The notes: a model not told the origin generated them from the letters alone. Positions 1-11,583 are shown, counted from the first letter of the stretch. The stretch is DNA of 64,000 nucleotides from Nitratifractor salsuginis DSM 16511 (GCF_000186245.1 NC_014935.1:1674001-1738000); one strand, 5' to 3'. Numbers and translations: made by a program.

Positions 1-1
1 C

Positions 2-784
2 TCCAACCACCCCGTCAGTCGGGGGATCGAACGCTATTTGCTGGAGCATTATGAGAATCTGGCCGAGATCAAACTCAGCGAACTCAAGAGCATCGAAGCC
101 AAAGGAGTCACGGCGCTCTGCGACGGCAAAAAGCTGGCCGGGGGCAACCGGGAGCTGATGCAAAGCCTGGGGATCGCCTGCGACTTCGAAAGCGAGCATA
201 CACTTTTCGTCTATGCCGTCGACGGCAAAATCGCCGCAGAATTCGAGCTGCGCGACCGCATCCGCCCCGGTATCCGGGAAGTGATTACCCACCTCAAAGC
301 GATGGGGATCTGGGTGGTGATGCTCACCGGAGATCACGAAGCCAGTGCCAAAAAAGTGGCGGAAGAAGTAGGGATCGAAGAGGTCCACGCCAGGCTCCTG
401 CCCCAGGAAAAGGCGGAGAAGATCCAAGGCTACCACGAAGAGGGGCACATCGTCGTCATGGCTGGCGACGGAATCAACGACGCCGTGGCCCTTGCCTCCA
501 GCGATATCGCCATCGCTATGGGCAGCGGCGCCGATGTGGCTATCGAAGTGAGCGATGTGGTACTCCTGGAAGACAAGCCCGAAAGCCTCCTGGCCGCCTA
601 CCGGATCGGTCGGCAAACCTTCCGCACCGTCAAACAGAATCTTGGCTTTTCACTGCTTTATAACCTCGTGGCCGTCCCTCTGGCGGTGCTGGGCTTCGTC
701 AACCCCCTTGTCGCTGCCCTCTCGATGAGCCTCAGTTCCCTCTTCGTTGTGGGGAACTCGACGAGAATCAAACTAAAGAAATGA
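2..784 (+). CDS. Heavy-metal (copper-type) P1B ATPase, C-terminal part, cut by the window start
   Basis: The reading frame is open from the first bases of the window, so the N-terminus lies upstream. The visible 260 residues begin with an HP dipeptide motif typical of the P1B nucleotide-binding domain. They contain the TGD hinge motif, the GDGIND motif of the phosphorylation domain, and a final pair of membrane helices with the MSxSS...N..R signature of CPx-type ATPases. The protein should pump copper (or a related cation) across the inner membrane. ccoS follows directly, so a CcoI-type role in copper supply to cbb3 oxidase is likely, but the metal-binding CPC helix is outside the window. The TGA stop lies inside the first unit of a 7-bp repeat array. 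Confidence 0.88.
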   Translation, partial: SNHPVSRGIERYLLEHYENLAEIKLSELKSIEAKGVTALCDGKKLAGGNRELMQSLGIACDFESEHTLFVYAVDGKIAAEFELRDRIRPGIREVITHLKAMGIWVVMLTGDHEASAKKVAEEVGIEEVHARLLPQEKAEKIQGYHEEGHIVVMAGDGINDAVALASSDIAIAMGSGADVAIEVSDVVLLEDKPESLLAAYRIGRQTFRTVKQNLGFSLLYNLVAVPLAVLGFVNPLVAALSMSLSSLFVVGNSTRIKLKK

Positions 785-808
785 GGAATGAGGAATGAGG
801 AATGAGGA
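781..808 (+). repeat. 7-bp tandem repeat, four units of ATGAGGA
   Basis: Four exact heptamers run head to tail. The first contains the TGA stop of the upstream ATPase gene. The array is a member of the dispersed 7/8-bp repeat family seen throughout the GC-rich part of the window. Confidence 0.9.
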
Positions 809-818
809 ATTTCGGTTT

Positions 819-898
819 GCGTTGCTTTGCAACGCCTCTATTGGAATCGTCACCGAAGGTGATACCGATTCCCAATGACCGGCGCAAAAATTTGCGCC
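819..898 (+). repeat. Composite intergenic element with three consecutive hairpins
   Basis: Three inverted repeats are visible. GCGTTGC-TTT-GCAACGC is at 819-835. TCACC-GAA-GGTGA is at 850-862, flanked by pairing AATCG/CGATT. GGCGCAAA-AA-TTTGCGCC is at 881-898. The same arrangement, with compensating changes in the stems, recurs at 18854-18950, and the first hairpin alone recurs at 30123-30139. The element sits between the ATPase gene and ccoS. Its role is unknown; RNA-level structure is suggested by the preserved pairing. Confidence 0.75.
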
Positions 899-920
899 TT
901 CGACTAAAAGGAGAACGACA

Positions 921-1160
921 ATGAGCGATTCGATTATGGCCCTGATGCTTGGGGTCTCCACTTTTCTCGGAGCCCTGGGACTCATCGCCCTGCTCTGGGG
1001 ACTGCGCAGCGGGCAATTCGAGGACCAGAGCAAATTCCTCGACGGCGCACGCTTCGACGGTGAAGAGGAGCTCAAAGATGCCGTGATGATGGAACGGAAG
1101 AAAAAAGAGGCGCTTGAAAAGAAGAAGAAAAAAGAAAAAGAGTATCGGCCGGTCGATTGA
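921..1160 (+). CDS. ccoS: cbb3-type cytochrome oxidase assembly protein CcoS
   Basis: This 79-residue protein has one N-terminal membrane helix (about residues 5-25), the characteristic WxLRSGQFED segment right after it, and a very lysine-rich C-terminal tail. Length and the SGQF(D/E)D signature match the CcoS/FixS family, needed for maturation of cbb3 terminal oxidase. The start has an AAAGGAG ribosome binding site. The position after a copper-type P-ATPase matches the ccoI-ccoS order known in many proteobacteria. No oxidase structural genes are in the window. Confidence 0.9.
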   Translation: MSDSIMALMLGVSTFLGALGLIALLWGLRSGQFEDQSKFLDGARFDGEEELKDAVMMERKKKEALEKKKKKEKEYRPVD

Positions 1161-1334
1161 ACCCGATAATTTGTTTCATCTCTTCATTTTTTATTATCCC
1201 ACTCCATAAGATGGGATCTATCTACAATCAAATACATTATGAACTTCTAAATATTCCAATATAAATAATTTGGTTTAATTTTGATTTAACATCTTTTGTG
1301 CGATCATAAAGCGATTCTAAAAAAAGGAGTTAAA

Positions 1335-1997
1335 ATGAGAAGGGTTATATTTTCGTTAACAACAGCTGTCGCATTGAGTAGTTTCGCAATGGCAGGAGGA
1401 GACATCGTTCCTGTCGCTCCCGCACCTGCCGATAGTTGGAGCGGCTTCTACGTCGGTCTGCAGGCGGGAGGAATCTGGGGAAATGCGGATGTAAATATCC
1501 CCGCCTATCCCAGCAATTTCAGCCTCGACCCCGATGGATTCGGAGGTGGAGTTTATGCCGGTTATAATTGGCTGCTGGAGAACGACTTTCTTATTGGCCT
1601 CGAAGTTGCAGGTAATTTCATCTCTGCAGATGATGAAGGCCTTAGTGGTGGTATGGGTGGAGAAAAGTACAAAGTCGAACAGAACTGGGATGCTGCGATT
1701 CTTTTGAGAATCGGTAAAGTGATCGATGATACATGGATGCCTTACGTAACCGGTGGTGTTGCGTGGACAGAGCTGGAAACTTCCTATATTCCCGATGGGG
1801 GGTGGGGTAGCAAAAAGGATACTGTCAACGGATGGACCATTGGCGCCGGTGTAGAAATGAAGCTGACGACAAATATCCATGCCCGTATCGAGTATCGCTA
1901 TACAGATTATGATACGGCACAGTTTGTACATGCCGGTCCTTCTAATGTCGATTATAATGATAACCGGGTAATGGTGGGTATCAGCTACCGTTTTTAA
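1335..1997 (+). CDS. Small outer-membrane beta-barrel protein (Omp25/OmpA-barrel-like)
   Basis: 220 residues. The ATG at 1335 is preferred over an upstream in-frame ATG at 1296 because it follows a good AAGGAG site and starts a clear signal peptide ending SFAMA. The mature protein begins GGDIVPV and continues with WSGFYVGLQAGG and alternating aromatic/glycine strands, ending in the beta-barrel pattern VMVGISYRF with a C-terminal phenylalanine. This fits an eight-stranded porin-like barrel of the outer membrane. The GGDIVPV start is shared with the partial gene at 63853, so the two are probably paralogs. The AT-rich 170 bp upstream should hold its promoter. Confidence 0.82.
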   Translation: MRRVIFSLTTAVALSSFAMAGGDIVPVAPAPADSWSGFYVGLQAGGIWGNADVNIPAYPSNFSLDPDGFGGGVYAGYNWLLENDFLIGLEVAGNFISADDEGLSGGMGGEKYKVEQNWDAAILLRIGKVIDDTWMPYVTGGVAWTELETSYIPDGGWGSKKDTVNGWTIGAGVEMKLTTNIHARIEYRYTDYDTAQFVHAGPSNVDYNDNRVMVGISYRF

Positions 1998-2010
1998 ATG
2001 CAGCTTTCTC

Positions 2011-2040
2011 TTAATTCCACCTGTACTAAGGTGGAATTAA
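2011..2040 (+). terminator. Hairpin after the outer-membrane protein gene, possible terminator
   Basis: Perfect 12-bp inverted repeat (TTAATTCCACCT / AGGTGGAATTAA) with a 6-nt loop, 14 bp after the stop codon. No clean T-tract follows, so termination is plausible rather than certain; it could instead stabilise the mRNA end. Confidence 0.55.
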
Positions 2041-2088
2041 CTACCAATTATCAATTGAGACTCTAATTCCATCCTTTTTTTATATTTC

Positions 2089-3050
2089 GAGCTAAAGCGG
2101 TTTTTCGGGTTGCTAAAAATCCTCTATAGCTTCGGTAATATAGGGTCTAAAAAGGACTTTTTTACAGATGGCTTGTAAAAAAGTGCCCTATATGCGGTTC
2201 CCGGCAGACGAAAAAGAATGGGAAAAGAGCCGGAATTCAGCGCTATTTTTGTTAAAGCTGTCGGCATGGCTTTTCTTCAAGTAGACGTCCTTCCCGAATA
2301 CAGAAACAACTTTTTATTGCCTACTTCTATGAACACCAAACCCTCAAAGCCTTATCCCGGACCTATCATAAGGATCGGGAGTGGATTCAACGTCAGATTC
2401 ATAGCTATGAACCGCAGAAGGCTTTACCTCGTCCCAGGCCGGTCACTTTGGTCATCGATGCGACATTCTTCGGAAAACGGGGAGAAGGCTTTGGTGTTCT
2501 TGTGGCCAAGGATGTTCTGAGTGGCCAACCAGTAGCGTATCGTTTTATTCAGACTGAGACACTCAATGAATATGCGATGATTCGTCAAAGCCTTCTCGAT
2601 CAGGGCTTTGTAATTCAGGCAGCGACCGTCGATGGCCGACGGGGATTATTCGGGCTCTTTGCTGATCTTCCGGTTCAAATGTGCCACTTTCACCAACAGG
2701 CGATATTGACCCGTTATCTTACGCGCAGACCCACCTATCAAGCTTCCAGGGATCTCAAACGTATTGCATCATATCTCGGCAAAACCACTCCCTGTCGTTT
2801 CCGTTATATGCCAGAAGCTTGGCTTCAGAGACACAAGGACTTCTATGAAGAGAAAACGGAAGATGATTCTCCTCGCGGATGGCACTACACCCACGATCGA
2901 CTCCGTTCAGCCTATCGAAGTCTTGAACGCAATCTTCTTTATCTTTTCACTTATAAAACTCATTCTCATCTTGGCATTGCCAATACGACCAATGCTCTGG
3001 ATGGGGGGCTCTTCTCTCCGATGAAATCCTTACTGAAAGTTCATCGGGGT
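2089..3050 (+). mobile_element. Decayed, 3'-truncated copy of an IS256-type element
   Basis: The left end starts GAGCTAAAGCGG, identical to the terminal repeat of the intact copy at 36546-37591, and close similarity continues to about 3050. There the two sequences part, and the right terminal repeat is missing. The copy therefore lacks roughly the last 85 bp. The transposase frame also carries an internal stop. It lies between an outer-membrane protein gene and the 5S end of the rRNA operon. Confidence 0.85.
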
Positions 3051-3071
3051 TCAGTGATACGTTTATATTGA
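2168..3071 (+). pseudogene. Transposase pseudogene (IS256 family, variant Zn-binding type)
   Basis: The frame encodes an N-terminal zinc ribbon (KKCPICGS, then RYFC) followed by the catalytic region with VIDATFFGKRGEGFG, TVDGRRGLFGLF and PVQMCHFHQQ motifs. Compared with the intact copy, a CAA codon has become TAA at 2253-2255, right after the second zinc-ribbon half begins. The C-terminus is replaced from about 3050 by unrelated sequence ending at 3071. As in the intact copy, the only ATG near the zinc ribbon (2168) is out of frame across a run of six A at 2177-2182. Non-functional. Confidence 0.85.
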
Positions 3072-3292
3072 TCAAGCTCGCAACTATCCTGTGAATAGAT
3101 ATGAATCGGCTCAAACACATTCTTTGGCATCTAGAGACTGTCCAACTCCATTGATATGCTTTATATGATATCCGAATAATATGCACAATGGCCTGAACCA
3201 GATTTGGTCAAGAAAAATTATTTTGGAAGTTCTTACAAGTAAAAAACATTATAAATAGAACAATAGGGAGATTAAAAAATAAGAGGATATCT
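3051..3292. other. Gene-free gap between IS remnant and 5S rRNA
   Basis: I see no gene, repeat or RNA here. Read on the minus strand, the sequence directly after 5S contains a short T-rich stretch (around 3270-3285) that could end the rRNA transcript, without a separate clear hairpin. Confidence 0.5.
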
Positions 3293-3412
3293 CAGGGTGG
3301 CGTCGACCTACGTTCCCACAGACGTAGTCTGCAGTATCATCGGCGCTGAGAGGCTTAACTTCCGGGTTCGGAATGGAGCCGGGTGTGACCCTCTCGCCAG
3401 CGACACCACCGA
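3293..3412 (-). rRNA. rrf: 5S ribosomal RNA
   Basis: On the minus strand the GGTGGTGTCG end pairs with CGACGCCACC, closing the 5S helix I. The conserved internal CCGAACCCGGAAGTTAAG and GCGCCGATGATACTG segments are present. It is the last gene of the rRNA operon, about 125 bp after 23S. Ends are approximate to a few bases. Confidence 0.93.
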
Positions 3413-3508
3413 GAGAGAGAAACACATCGTAATGTGCTTGTCTCTCTCGGGAGAGGTAACTTAGTATTGTTAAGAGTCCGGGTAATGCATACACGATCAA
3501 ACGCTCAA

Positions 3509-3535
3509 GATGCACTGGGCAAGGTAGTGCCTAGA

Positions 3536-3546
<11 letters not shown>
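3509..3546 (-). other. 23S processing stem, 3' arm
   Basis: This stretch is almost perfectly complementary to 6429-6466, on the other side of 23S. The pair brackets the gene and would form the long helix cut by RNase III during pre-23S maturation, as known in other bacteria. Confidence 0.8.
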
Positions 3547-6428
<2,882 letters not shown>

Positions 6429-6436
<8 letters not shown>

Positions 6437-6466
6437 AATCTAAGGCACTACCTTGCTCAATGCATC
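6429..6466 (-). other. 23S processing stem, 5' arm
   Basis: Complementary to 3509-3546 across the 23S gene, including the CACTACCTTGC core; the likely RNase III substrate helix for 23S release. Confidence 0.8.
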
Positions 6467-6613
6467 ACGCATCAAACAATGTTGCTTCTGAGTGTTTCGC
6501 TTGGAAGAATTCTTCTTTCGAAGATTTCTGTTTACAGTGTAATTGTTCGCAAATTCTTTTTCAAGTCTTTGCGGCATTACGTCAGACTCTTAACAATGCT
6601 AAGTTAAATAACC

Positions 6614-6656
6614 TTAGACCGAAGTCTAATTGAAATCTTCCGCAAAAGATTTCAAT
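6614..6656 (-). other. Two back-to-back hairpins in the tRNA-Ala/23S spacer
   Basis: TTAGAC-CGAA-GTCTAA (6614-6629) is followed by a perfect 11-bp hairpin with arms 6629-6639 and 6646-6656 and a 6-nt loop. They lie just downstream of tRNA-Ala in the transcript and may mark a spacer processing site. Confidence 0.6.
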
Positions 6657-6667
6657 CAAACTTCACC

Positions 6668-6743
6668 TGGTGGAGAATGCCGGGATCGAACCGGCGACCT
6701 CCTGCGTGCAAAGCAGGCGCTCTCCCAGCTGAGCTAATTCCCC
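6668..6743 (-). tRNA. tRNA-Ala (anticodon TGC)
   Basis: The minus strand gives a full 76-nt cloverleaf with encoded CCA: acceptor GGGGAAT, D-arm AGCTCAGCTGGGAGAGC, anticodon loop CTTTGCACG, T-arm GGTTCGATCCC. It lies 5 nt after tRNA-Ile in the 16S-23S spacer, the usual arrangement. Confidence 0.97.
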
Positions 6744-6748
6744 ATCTC

Positions 6749-6825
6749 TGGTGGGCGTACCTGGACTTGAACCAGGGACCTCACCCTTATCAGGGGTGCA
6801 CTCTAACCGGCTGAGCTATACGCCC
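6749..6825 (-). tRNA. tRNA-Ile (anticodon GAT)
   Basis: A 77-nt cloverleaf with encoded CCA on the minus strand: acceptor GGGCGTA, anticodon loop CTGATAA, T-arm GGTTCAAGTCC. First tRNA after 16S in the rRNA operon spacer. Confidence 0.97.
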
Positions 6826-6854
6826 TCTTTCTCTACTCTCTCAAAGAACACGCT

Positions 6855-6897
6855 GTGATCTTTGACAACCGAATATCGGCTCACAATCAACCGTCTA
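6855..6897 (-). other. 16S processing stem, 3' arm
   Basis: Complementary, with few mismatches, to 8550-8593 in the operon leader. The pair brackets 16S and should form the RNase III stem of the pre-16S RNA. Confidence 0.82.
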
Positions 6898-6948
6898 CCC
6901 TCAGGGCTCTGACGACACTCCCGTGAGAAAGTGCCGTGCGTACTCTTG

Positions 6949-8466
<1,518 letters not shown>

Positions 8467-8549
8467 AATGGACATTCAATCCAGTGTCTCAAGATGAAAT
8501 CACTATTGTGTTTCTATCTCGATTGTTTTTATTGAAAAAAACCTATCGG

Positions 8550-8593
8550 ATAGACGGTTGATTGTTTACTTATATTCGGTTGTCAAAGATCAC
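8550..8593 (-). other. 16S processing stem, 5' arm
   Basis: Leader sequence complementary to 6855-6897 beyond the 3' end of 16S, including TAGACGGTTGATTGT and TCGGTTGTCAAAGATC. Confidence 0.82.
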
Positions 8594-8673
8594 GTTCAAA
8601 CACTCTCAAGATCCCATACTTTGGGTATCTCTCTCAGATCGCTTTCAATCGCTCTCTGTGTTTGAGGACGCGT

Positions 8674-8702
8674 ATTATAGACAATTCTCCACCGCTTGTC
8701 AA
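8674..8702 (-). promoter_or_regulatory. Perfect sigma-70-type promoter of the rRNA operon
   Basis: On the minus strand TTGACA (8702-8697) and TATAAT (8679-8674) are separated by exactly 17 bp, both matching the consensus fully, followed by a GC-rich discriminator. Transcription should start near 8667, about 200 bp before 16S, so the leader includes the processing-stem arm. Confidence 0.92.
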
Positions 8703-8805
8703 GGGGTTTGCAGGAAAATTTACGAAAATATCGAAATTTTTTTTGTACTTACATTATATGAAAGAGAATTTAGACAGGATTCGTGGGTTATTTGTGCATT
8801 TGCGT

Positions 8806-8826
8806 ATTGGTCATTGGGCATTGGGA
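8806..8826 (+). repeat. 7-bp repeat array, three ATTGG-type units
   Basis: Units ATTGGTC, ATTGGGC and ATTGGGA in tandem, upstream of the rRNA promoter. Same family as the other heptamer islands. Confidence 0.7.
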
Positions 8827-8895
8827 GTGTTGAGAGCTGAGCGTTGAGAGGTATTGGACAGTGGCAATTTGAAGTAATTATGGGGGGAATTTAAC

Positions 8896-8927
8896 GGTTG
8901 CTCCGTTACTCGGTTGCTCGGTTACTC
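8896..8927 (+). repeat. 8-bp repeat array, four GGTTNCTC-type units
   Basis: Units GGTTGCTC, CGTTACTC, GGTTGCTC and GGTTACTC in tandem. The array overlaps the stop codon of the minus-strand acyltransferase gene at 8922. Confidence 0.75.
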
Positions 8928-9821
8928 ATTATTCGGTTTCCTCCATCGCTGATAGGCCCACTCCCATTGTGAAGCTTCCCTCCGAATCTGTTTTTCCAGC
9001 ACATTCGTGTAGCATTGGGTGATCGCACGCAATTTCTCATCCGACGCATCAATCTCATCCGCCACATACTCGATCGGTTCATCGATGAGAATGCGAAACT
9101 GTTCCCTGCCTTTGCGCACAGCGAAGATCGGGACCATCAAAGGATCGAATTTCAGCTTCATCTGCGCCATACTTTTGGATGCATAGGCCCTATGGCCGAA
9201 AAATTGAACCTCTATCCCATTGGGAGGCGGAATCATCTGATCGATGTGCATTCCGACCCCTTCCCTCTTTTTCAGAATTCTCGCGATGCTGCGCAAAGCA
9301 CCTTTGCGTTCCACGACACGATGCCCGAAGCGTTGGCGATAGGGTTGGATGATTCGTTCATCAATCAGCGGATTTTTGCTTTGGGCTTTGGCGACCAAAG
9401 TACCCGGGAATCCGTTGATGGCAAAGAACTGGGCCAGAAATTCCCAGTTGCCGTAGTGGGAAACCAGGAAAACGATGCCTCGCTCATTCTGTTTTCTGAG
9501 CGCTTCAATCTTTTCCTGGGCCTCCTTCAGATTGACAATACTCCCTCGATAATCCATTCGATTGGTCAGCATCAGGACCATCTCCGTATAGAAGTGCGCT
9601 TTATGCCATCGATATTCTTCGACCAGACGATCAAGATCTTTTGCCGATTTGTCGGGAAAGGCCAAGGCTAGATGCTCCAGGATGCGCCGTTCACGCCGTC
9701 CTCCGGGGGCATAGCTCCGCTCGACAATCAAACGAGCCAATCCGTAGAGTACCGGGCGGGGCATAAATCGGGAAGCCCCCAGGAGCGTTCTGACGGCATA
9801 GTACTCGAGATGTTTTCTCAT
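8922..9821 (-). CDS. lpxL: Lipid A biosynthesis acyltransferase (LpxL/HtrB family)
   Basis: 299 residues from the ATG at 9821, which follows GGGAG by 10 nt; the frame is open further upstream but without family similarity. The HX4E catalytic motif of the lysophospholipid-acyltransferase fold is seen as SHYGNWEF (His122, Glu127), and a hydrophobic N-terminal stretch fits inner-membrane anchoring. The enzyme adds a secondary fatty acyl chain to Kdo-lipid A on the cytoplasmic face of the inner membrane. Length fits the family. Its last codons and stop lie in an 8-bp repeat array. It is divergent from the exonuclease gene. Confidence 0.9.
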   Translation of the reverse strand: MRKHLEYYAVRTLLGASRFMPRPVLYGLARLIVERSYAPGGRRERRILEHLALAFPDKSAKDLDRLVEEYRWHKAHFYTEMVLMLTNRMDYRGSIVNLKEAQEKIEALRKQNERGIVFLVSHYGNWEFLAQFFAINGFPGTLVAKAQSKNPLIDERIIQPYRQRFGHRVVERKGALRSIARILKKREGVGMHIDQMIPPPNGIEVQFFGHRAYASKSMAQMKLKFDPLMVPIFAVRKGREQFRILIDEPIEYVADEIDASDEKLRAITQCYTNVLEKQIRREASQWEWAYQRWRKPNNE

Positions 9822-9851
9822 AGCGGAAATACTCCCTGTTCTCTGGGCTCT

Positions 9852-9860
9852 TGCTATAAT
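9852..9860 (+). promoter_or_regulatory. Extended -10 promoter (TGCTATAAT) for the exonuclease gene
   Basis: TGC directly before TATAAT, 19 bp ahead of the start codon, with no good -35. The same TGNTATAAT form occurs before luxS, the YbhB-like gene and the 35-kb divergent pair. Confidence 0.65.
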
Positions 9861-9878
9861 TCTAGCGAAAGGCAAACA

Positions 9879-10679
9879 ATGATTTGTATTTTTGACTGCG
9901 AAACCATTCCCGATATCGAACTGATCCGTAAAAACCTCGAGGTGAGCGGGCTTGATGATCTCCAAGCCATCGAAAAAGCCCAAGAACTCTATGCAGAAGC
10001 GCACAACGGCAATACCTTTCTGCCGCTTCCCTATCATCGCGTTGTCGCCCTCTCCGCAGTCATCGCCGATGATTTCGGCAATTTCATCAAAGTGGGAGAT
10101 TTCGGGCACAATTCGGAGGATGAGGCAAAAATCATTCGGCATTTTTTTGACTTCATCGAAGAAAAGAATCCCCGGCTGGTCTCCTTCAACGGCCGCGGAT
10201 TCGATATGCCGATGCTTCTGATCCGTGCCATGCGCTACAACTTCTCATTTCCGGCCTGGTTCGACCAGAACAATCCCCAGCTCAACAAAACCAAATGGGA
10301 AAATTACCGGCAACGCTATGCCGAAGAGTTCCACACCGACCTGCTCGACAGTCTGGGGGGATTCGGCGCCGTGAGGAACCTCAAGCTCGACCTGCTCTGC
10401 ACGATGGCCGGCATCCCGGGCAAATACGATGTGAGCGGTGATCAGGTAACGCAACTTTACTACGAGGGAAAACTGGAACAGATCAGAGAGTATTGCCAAT
10501 CGGACGTGTTGAATACCTATTGGCTCTGGCTGAAATACGAACTGCTCAGAGGCAAACTGACCCGGGAAGACTATGCCCGTTTTCTCCTATCGATGAAAGA
10601 GAAAATGCCGCAGGAACAAGGATATTATCTCCCCTTCGCCGAAGCGATCGAAAAGGAGCTGGAACGCTTGGAGATTTAA
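9879..10679 (+). CDS. Predicted 3'-5' exonuclease, PolB-like DnaQ-fold
   Basis: 266 residues from the ATG at 9879; longer in-frame starts would run into the divergent lpxL gene. Exo I is FDCETIP (Asp6, Glu8), Exo II is in FNGRGFDMPML and Exo III in YCQSDVLNTY, giving the DEDDy set of metal-binding residues. This matches the stand-alone family related to the proofreading domain of DNA polymerase B. The substrate is not known; a role in DNA repair or nucleic-acid turnover is inferred. No polymerase domain is attached. A TATAAT lies just upstream. Confidence 0.85.
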   Translation: MICIFDCETIPDIELIRKNLEVSGLDDLQAIEKAQELYAEAHNGNTFLPLPYHRVVALSAVIADDFGNFIKVGDFGHNSEDEAKIIRHFFDFIEEKNPRLVSFNGRGFDMPMLLIRAMRYNFSFPAWFDQNNPQLNKTKWENYRQRYAEEFHTDLLDSLGGFGAVRNLKLDLLCTMAGIPGKYDVSGDQVTQLYYEGKLEQIREYCQSDVLNTYWLWLKYELLRGKLTREDYARFLLSMKEKMPQEQGYYLPFAEAIEKELERLEI

Positions 10680-10702
10680 CGTTAGCTCCCATTGGATATA
10701 AT
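10675..10702 (+). promoter_or_regulatory. Putative promoter of the hisH operon
   Basis: TTTAAC and TATAAT (10697-10702) are 16 bp apart, starting at the end of the exonuclease gene. A transcript from here would carry a roughly 145-nt leader containing two repeat arrays before hisH. Confidence 0.45.
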
Positions 10703-10723
10703 CGCATACTTACAGAAAGAAGG

Positions 10724-10838
10724 GTGTATTAGTGTATTGGTGTATTGGTATATTGGGAAGAATGGTGAATTCAAGAAAAGCAAAACAAGTTAGCGTCACT
10801 CCACATTTCTCATTTCTCATTCCTCATTCCTCATTTGT
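10724..10838 (+). repeat. Repeat island: 8-bp GTGTATTR units and 7-bp CATTYCT units
   Basis: GTGTATTA, GTGTATTG, GTGTATTG and GTATATTG fill 10724-10755. CATTTCT twice, CATTCCT twice and CATTTGT fill 10804-10838. Both lie in the probable leader of the hisH transcript. The second array is the complement of the ATGAGGA-type family. Confidence 0.8.
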
Positions 10839-10856
10839 TCCCGTCAGGAGAACATC

Positions 10857-11510
10857 GTGATTGGGGTCATCGACTACAAAATGGGGAACCTCGGTTCGGT
10901 CCTGAACGCCTTTGCCAAGGTGGGGGCCCGAGCTGAGCTGGTGAGTGATCCCAAACACCTCAAAAAATACGATCGGATTCAATTGCCCGGAGTGGGAGCC
11001 TTTCCCGATGCGATGGAGCACTTACGCTCGACCGGTATGGACGAAGCGATCCGGGAGTTCGCCCGAAGCGGCAAACCGCTGATGGGAACCTGCCTGGGGA
11101 TGCAGCTTCTTTTTGAAGAGAGTGAAGAGTTTGGAAAGCACCAGGGGCTGGGTTTGATCCCCGGTCGGGTGGTCCGCTTTGATGAAAGCAAATTCGACCA
11201 TACTCTGAAGGTTCCCCATATGGGCTGGAACGAGCTTTTCGTTCAGCGAACGAAAGGAGGGGAAGATAAAAGATGGAAGTCGGAAGATGGAAGATCAACC
11301 CTCTTTGAGGGATTGCCCGACGAATTCTATCTCTACTTCGTCCACTCCTACCATGCGGTCTGCGATGATGAGTATGCTATCGGCAAGACCTATTATGGTT
11401 ATGAATTTGTCTCTGCCGTCCAGAGGGAGAATATCTTCGGCATCCAGCCTCACCCCGAAAAGAGCCACGATAACGGCTTGAAGATCGTCAAAAATTTCAC
11501 GAAACTCTAA
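10857..11510 (+). CDS. hisH: Imidazole glycerol phosphate synthase, glutamine amidotransferase subunit HisH
   Basis: 217 residues with a GTG start after CAGGAG. It supplies ammonia from glutamine to HisF in the fifth step of histidine synthesis. The class-I amidotransferase triad is visible: nucleophile Cys79 in GTCLGMQ, then His199 and Glu201 in QPHPEKS. The family motifs YKMGNLGS and LPGVGAFPDAM are at the N-terminus. Between HMGWNELF and the LFEGLPD block lies an unusual hydrophilic stretch (about residues 134-147) encoded by five degenerate 7-bp units, which looks like an in-frame repeat insertion. hisA follows 69 bp later; hisF is not in the window. Confidence 0.94.
   Translation: MIGVIDYKMGNLGSVLNAFAKVGARAELVSDPKHLKKYDRIQLPGVGAFPDAMEHLRSTGMDEAIREFARSGKPLMGTCLGMQLLFEESEEFGKHQGLGLIPGRVVRFDESKFDHTLKVPHMGWNELFVQRTKGGEDKRWKSEDGRSTLFEGLPDEFYLYFVHSYHAVCDDEYAIGKTYYGYEFVSAVQRENIFGIQPHPEKSHDNGLKIVKNFTKL
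11265..11299 (+). repeat. In-frame 7-bp repeat array inside hisH (GATGGAA type)
   Basis: Units GATAAAA, GATGGAA, GTCGGAA, GATGGAA and GATCAAC, five in tandem. The total of 35 bp is not a multiple of three, but the surrounding frame is intact. It encodes a charged loop not expected at this place in HisH. Confidence 0.75.
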
Positions 11511-11532
11511 AAACCTATTGGTATAACAAAGG

Positions 11533-11583
11533 ATGAATATGACCTCGAACTCCTCACATATTTTTGACAAAGGTCAAAAATGA
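11533..11583 (+). CDS. Possible 16-codon leader ORF coupled to hisA
   Basis: An ATG preceded by AAAGG opens a 16-codon frame whose TGA overlaps the ATG of hisA (ATGA). The peptide, [16 protein letters not shown], has a single histidine and so is not a classical his attenuator. It may serve to open the hairpin over the hisA start by translational coupling, or it may be fortuitous. Confidence 0.3.
   Translation: MNMTSNSSHIFDKGQK
11561..11580 (+). promoter_or_regulatory. Perfect hairpin covering the hisA ribosome binding site
   Basis: TTTTTGAC-AAAG-GTCAAAAA: 8-bp arms, 4-nt loop, ending on the first base of the hisA start codon and enclosing its AAAGG site. It could limit hisA translation unless upstream ribosomes open it. 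Confidence 0.5.

Larger units (their letters stand above)
8467..8921. other. rRNA operon leader and upstream gap, no protein gene
   Basis: This 455-bp gap holds the 16S processing-stem arm (8550-8593), the rRNA promoter (8674-8702), an AT-rich stretch just upstream of it (8715-8775) that could act as an UP element, and two 7/8-bp repeat arrays (8806-8826, 8896-8927). I see no coding sequence. Confidence 0.7.

Noticed and set aside
2218-2520. Two overlapping IS frames read as an orfA/orfB pair with -1 frameshifting (also 37175-37486)
   Set aside because: The zinc-ribbon frame is continuous with the catalytic frame in the intact copy, so the first frame is a shadow. In the remnant it is interrupted by a plain TAA. 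Only the start-site A6 problem remains.
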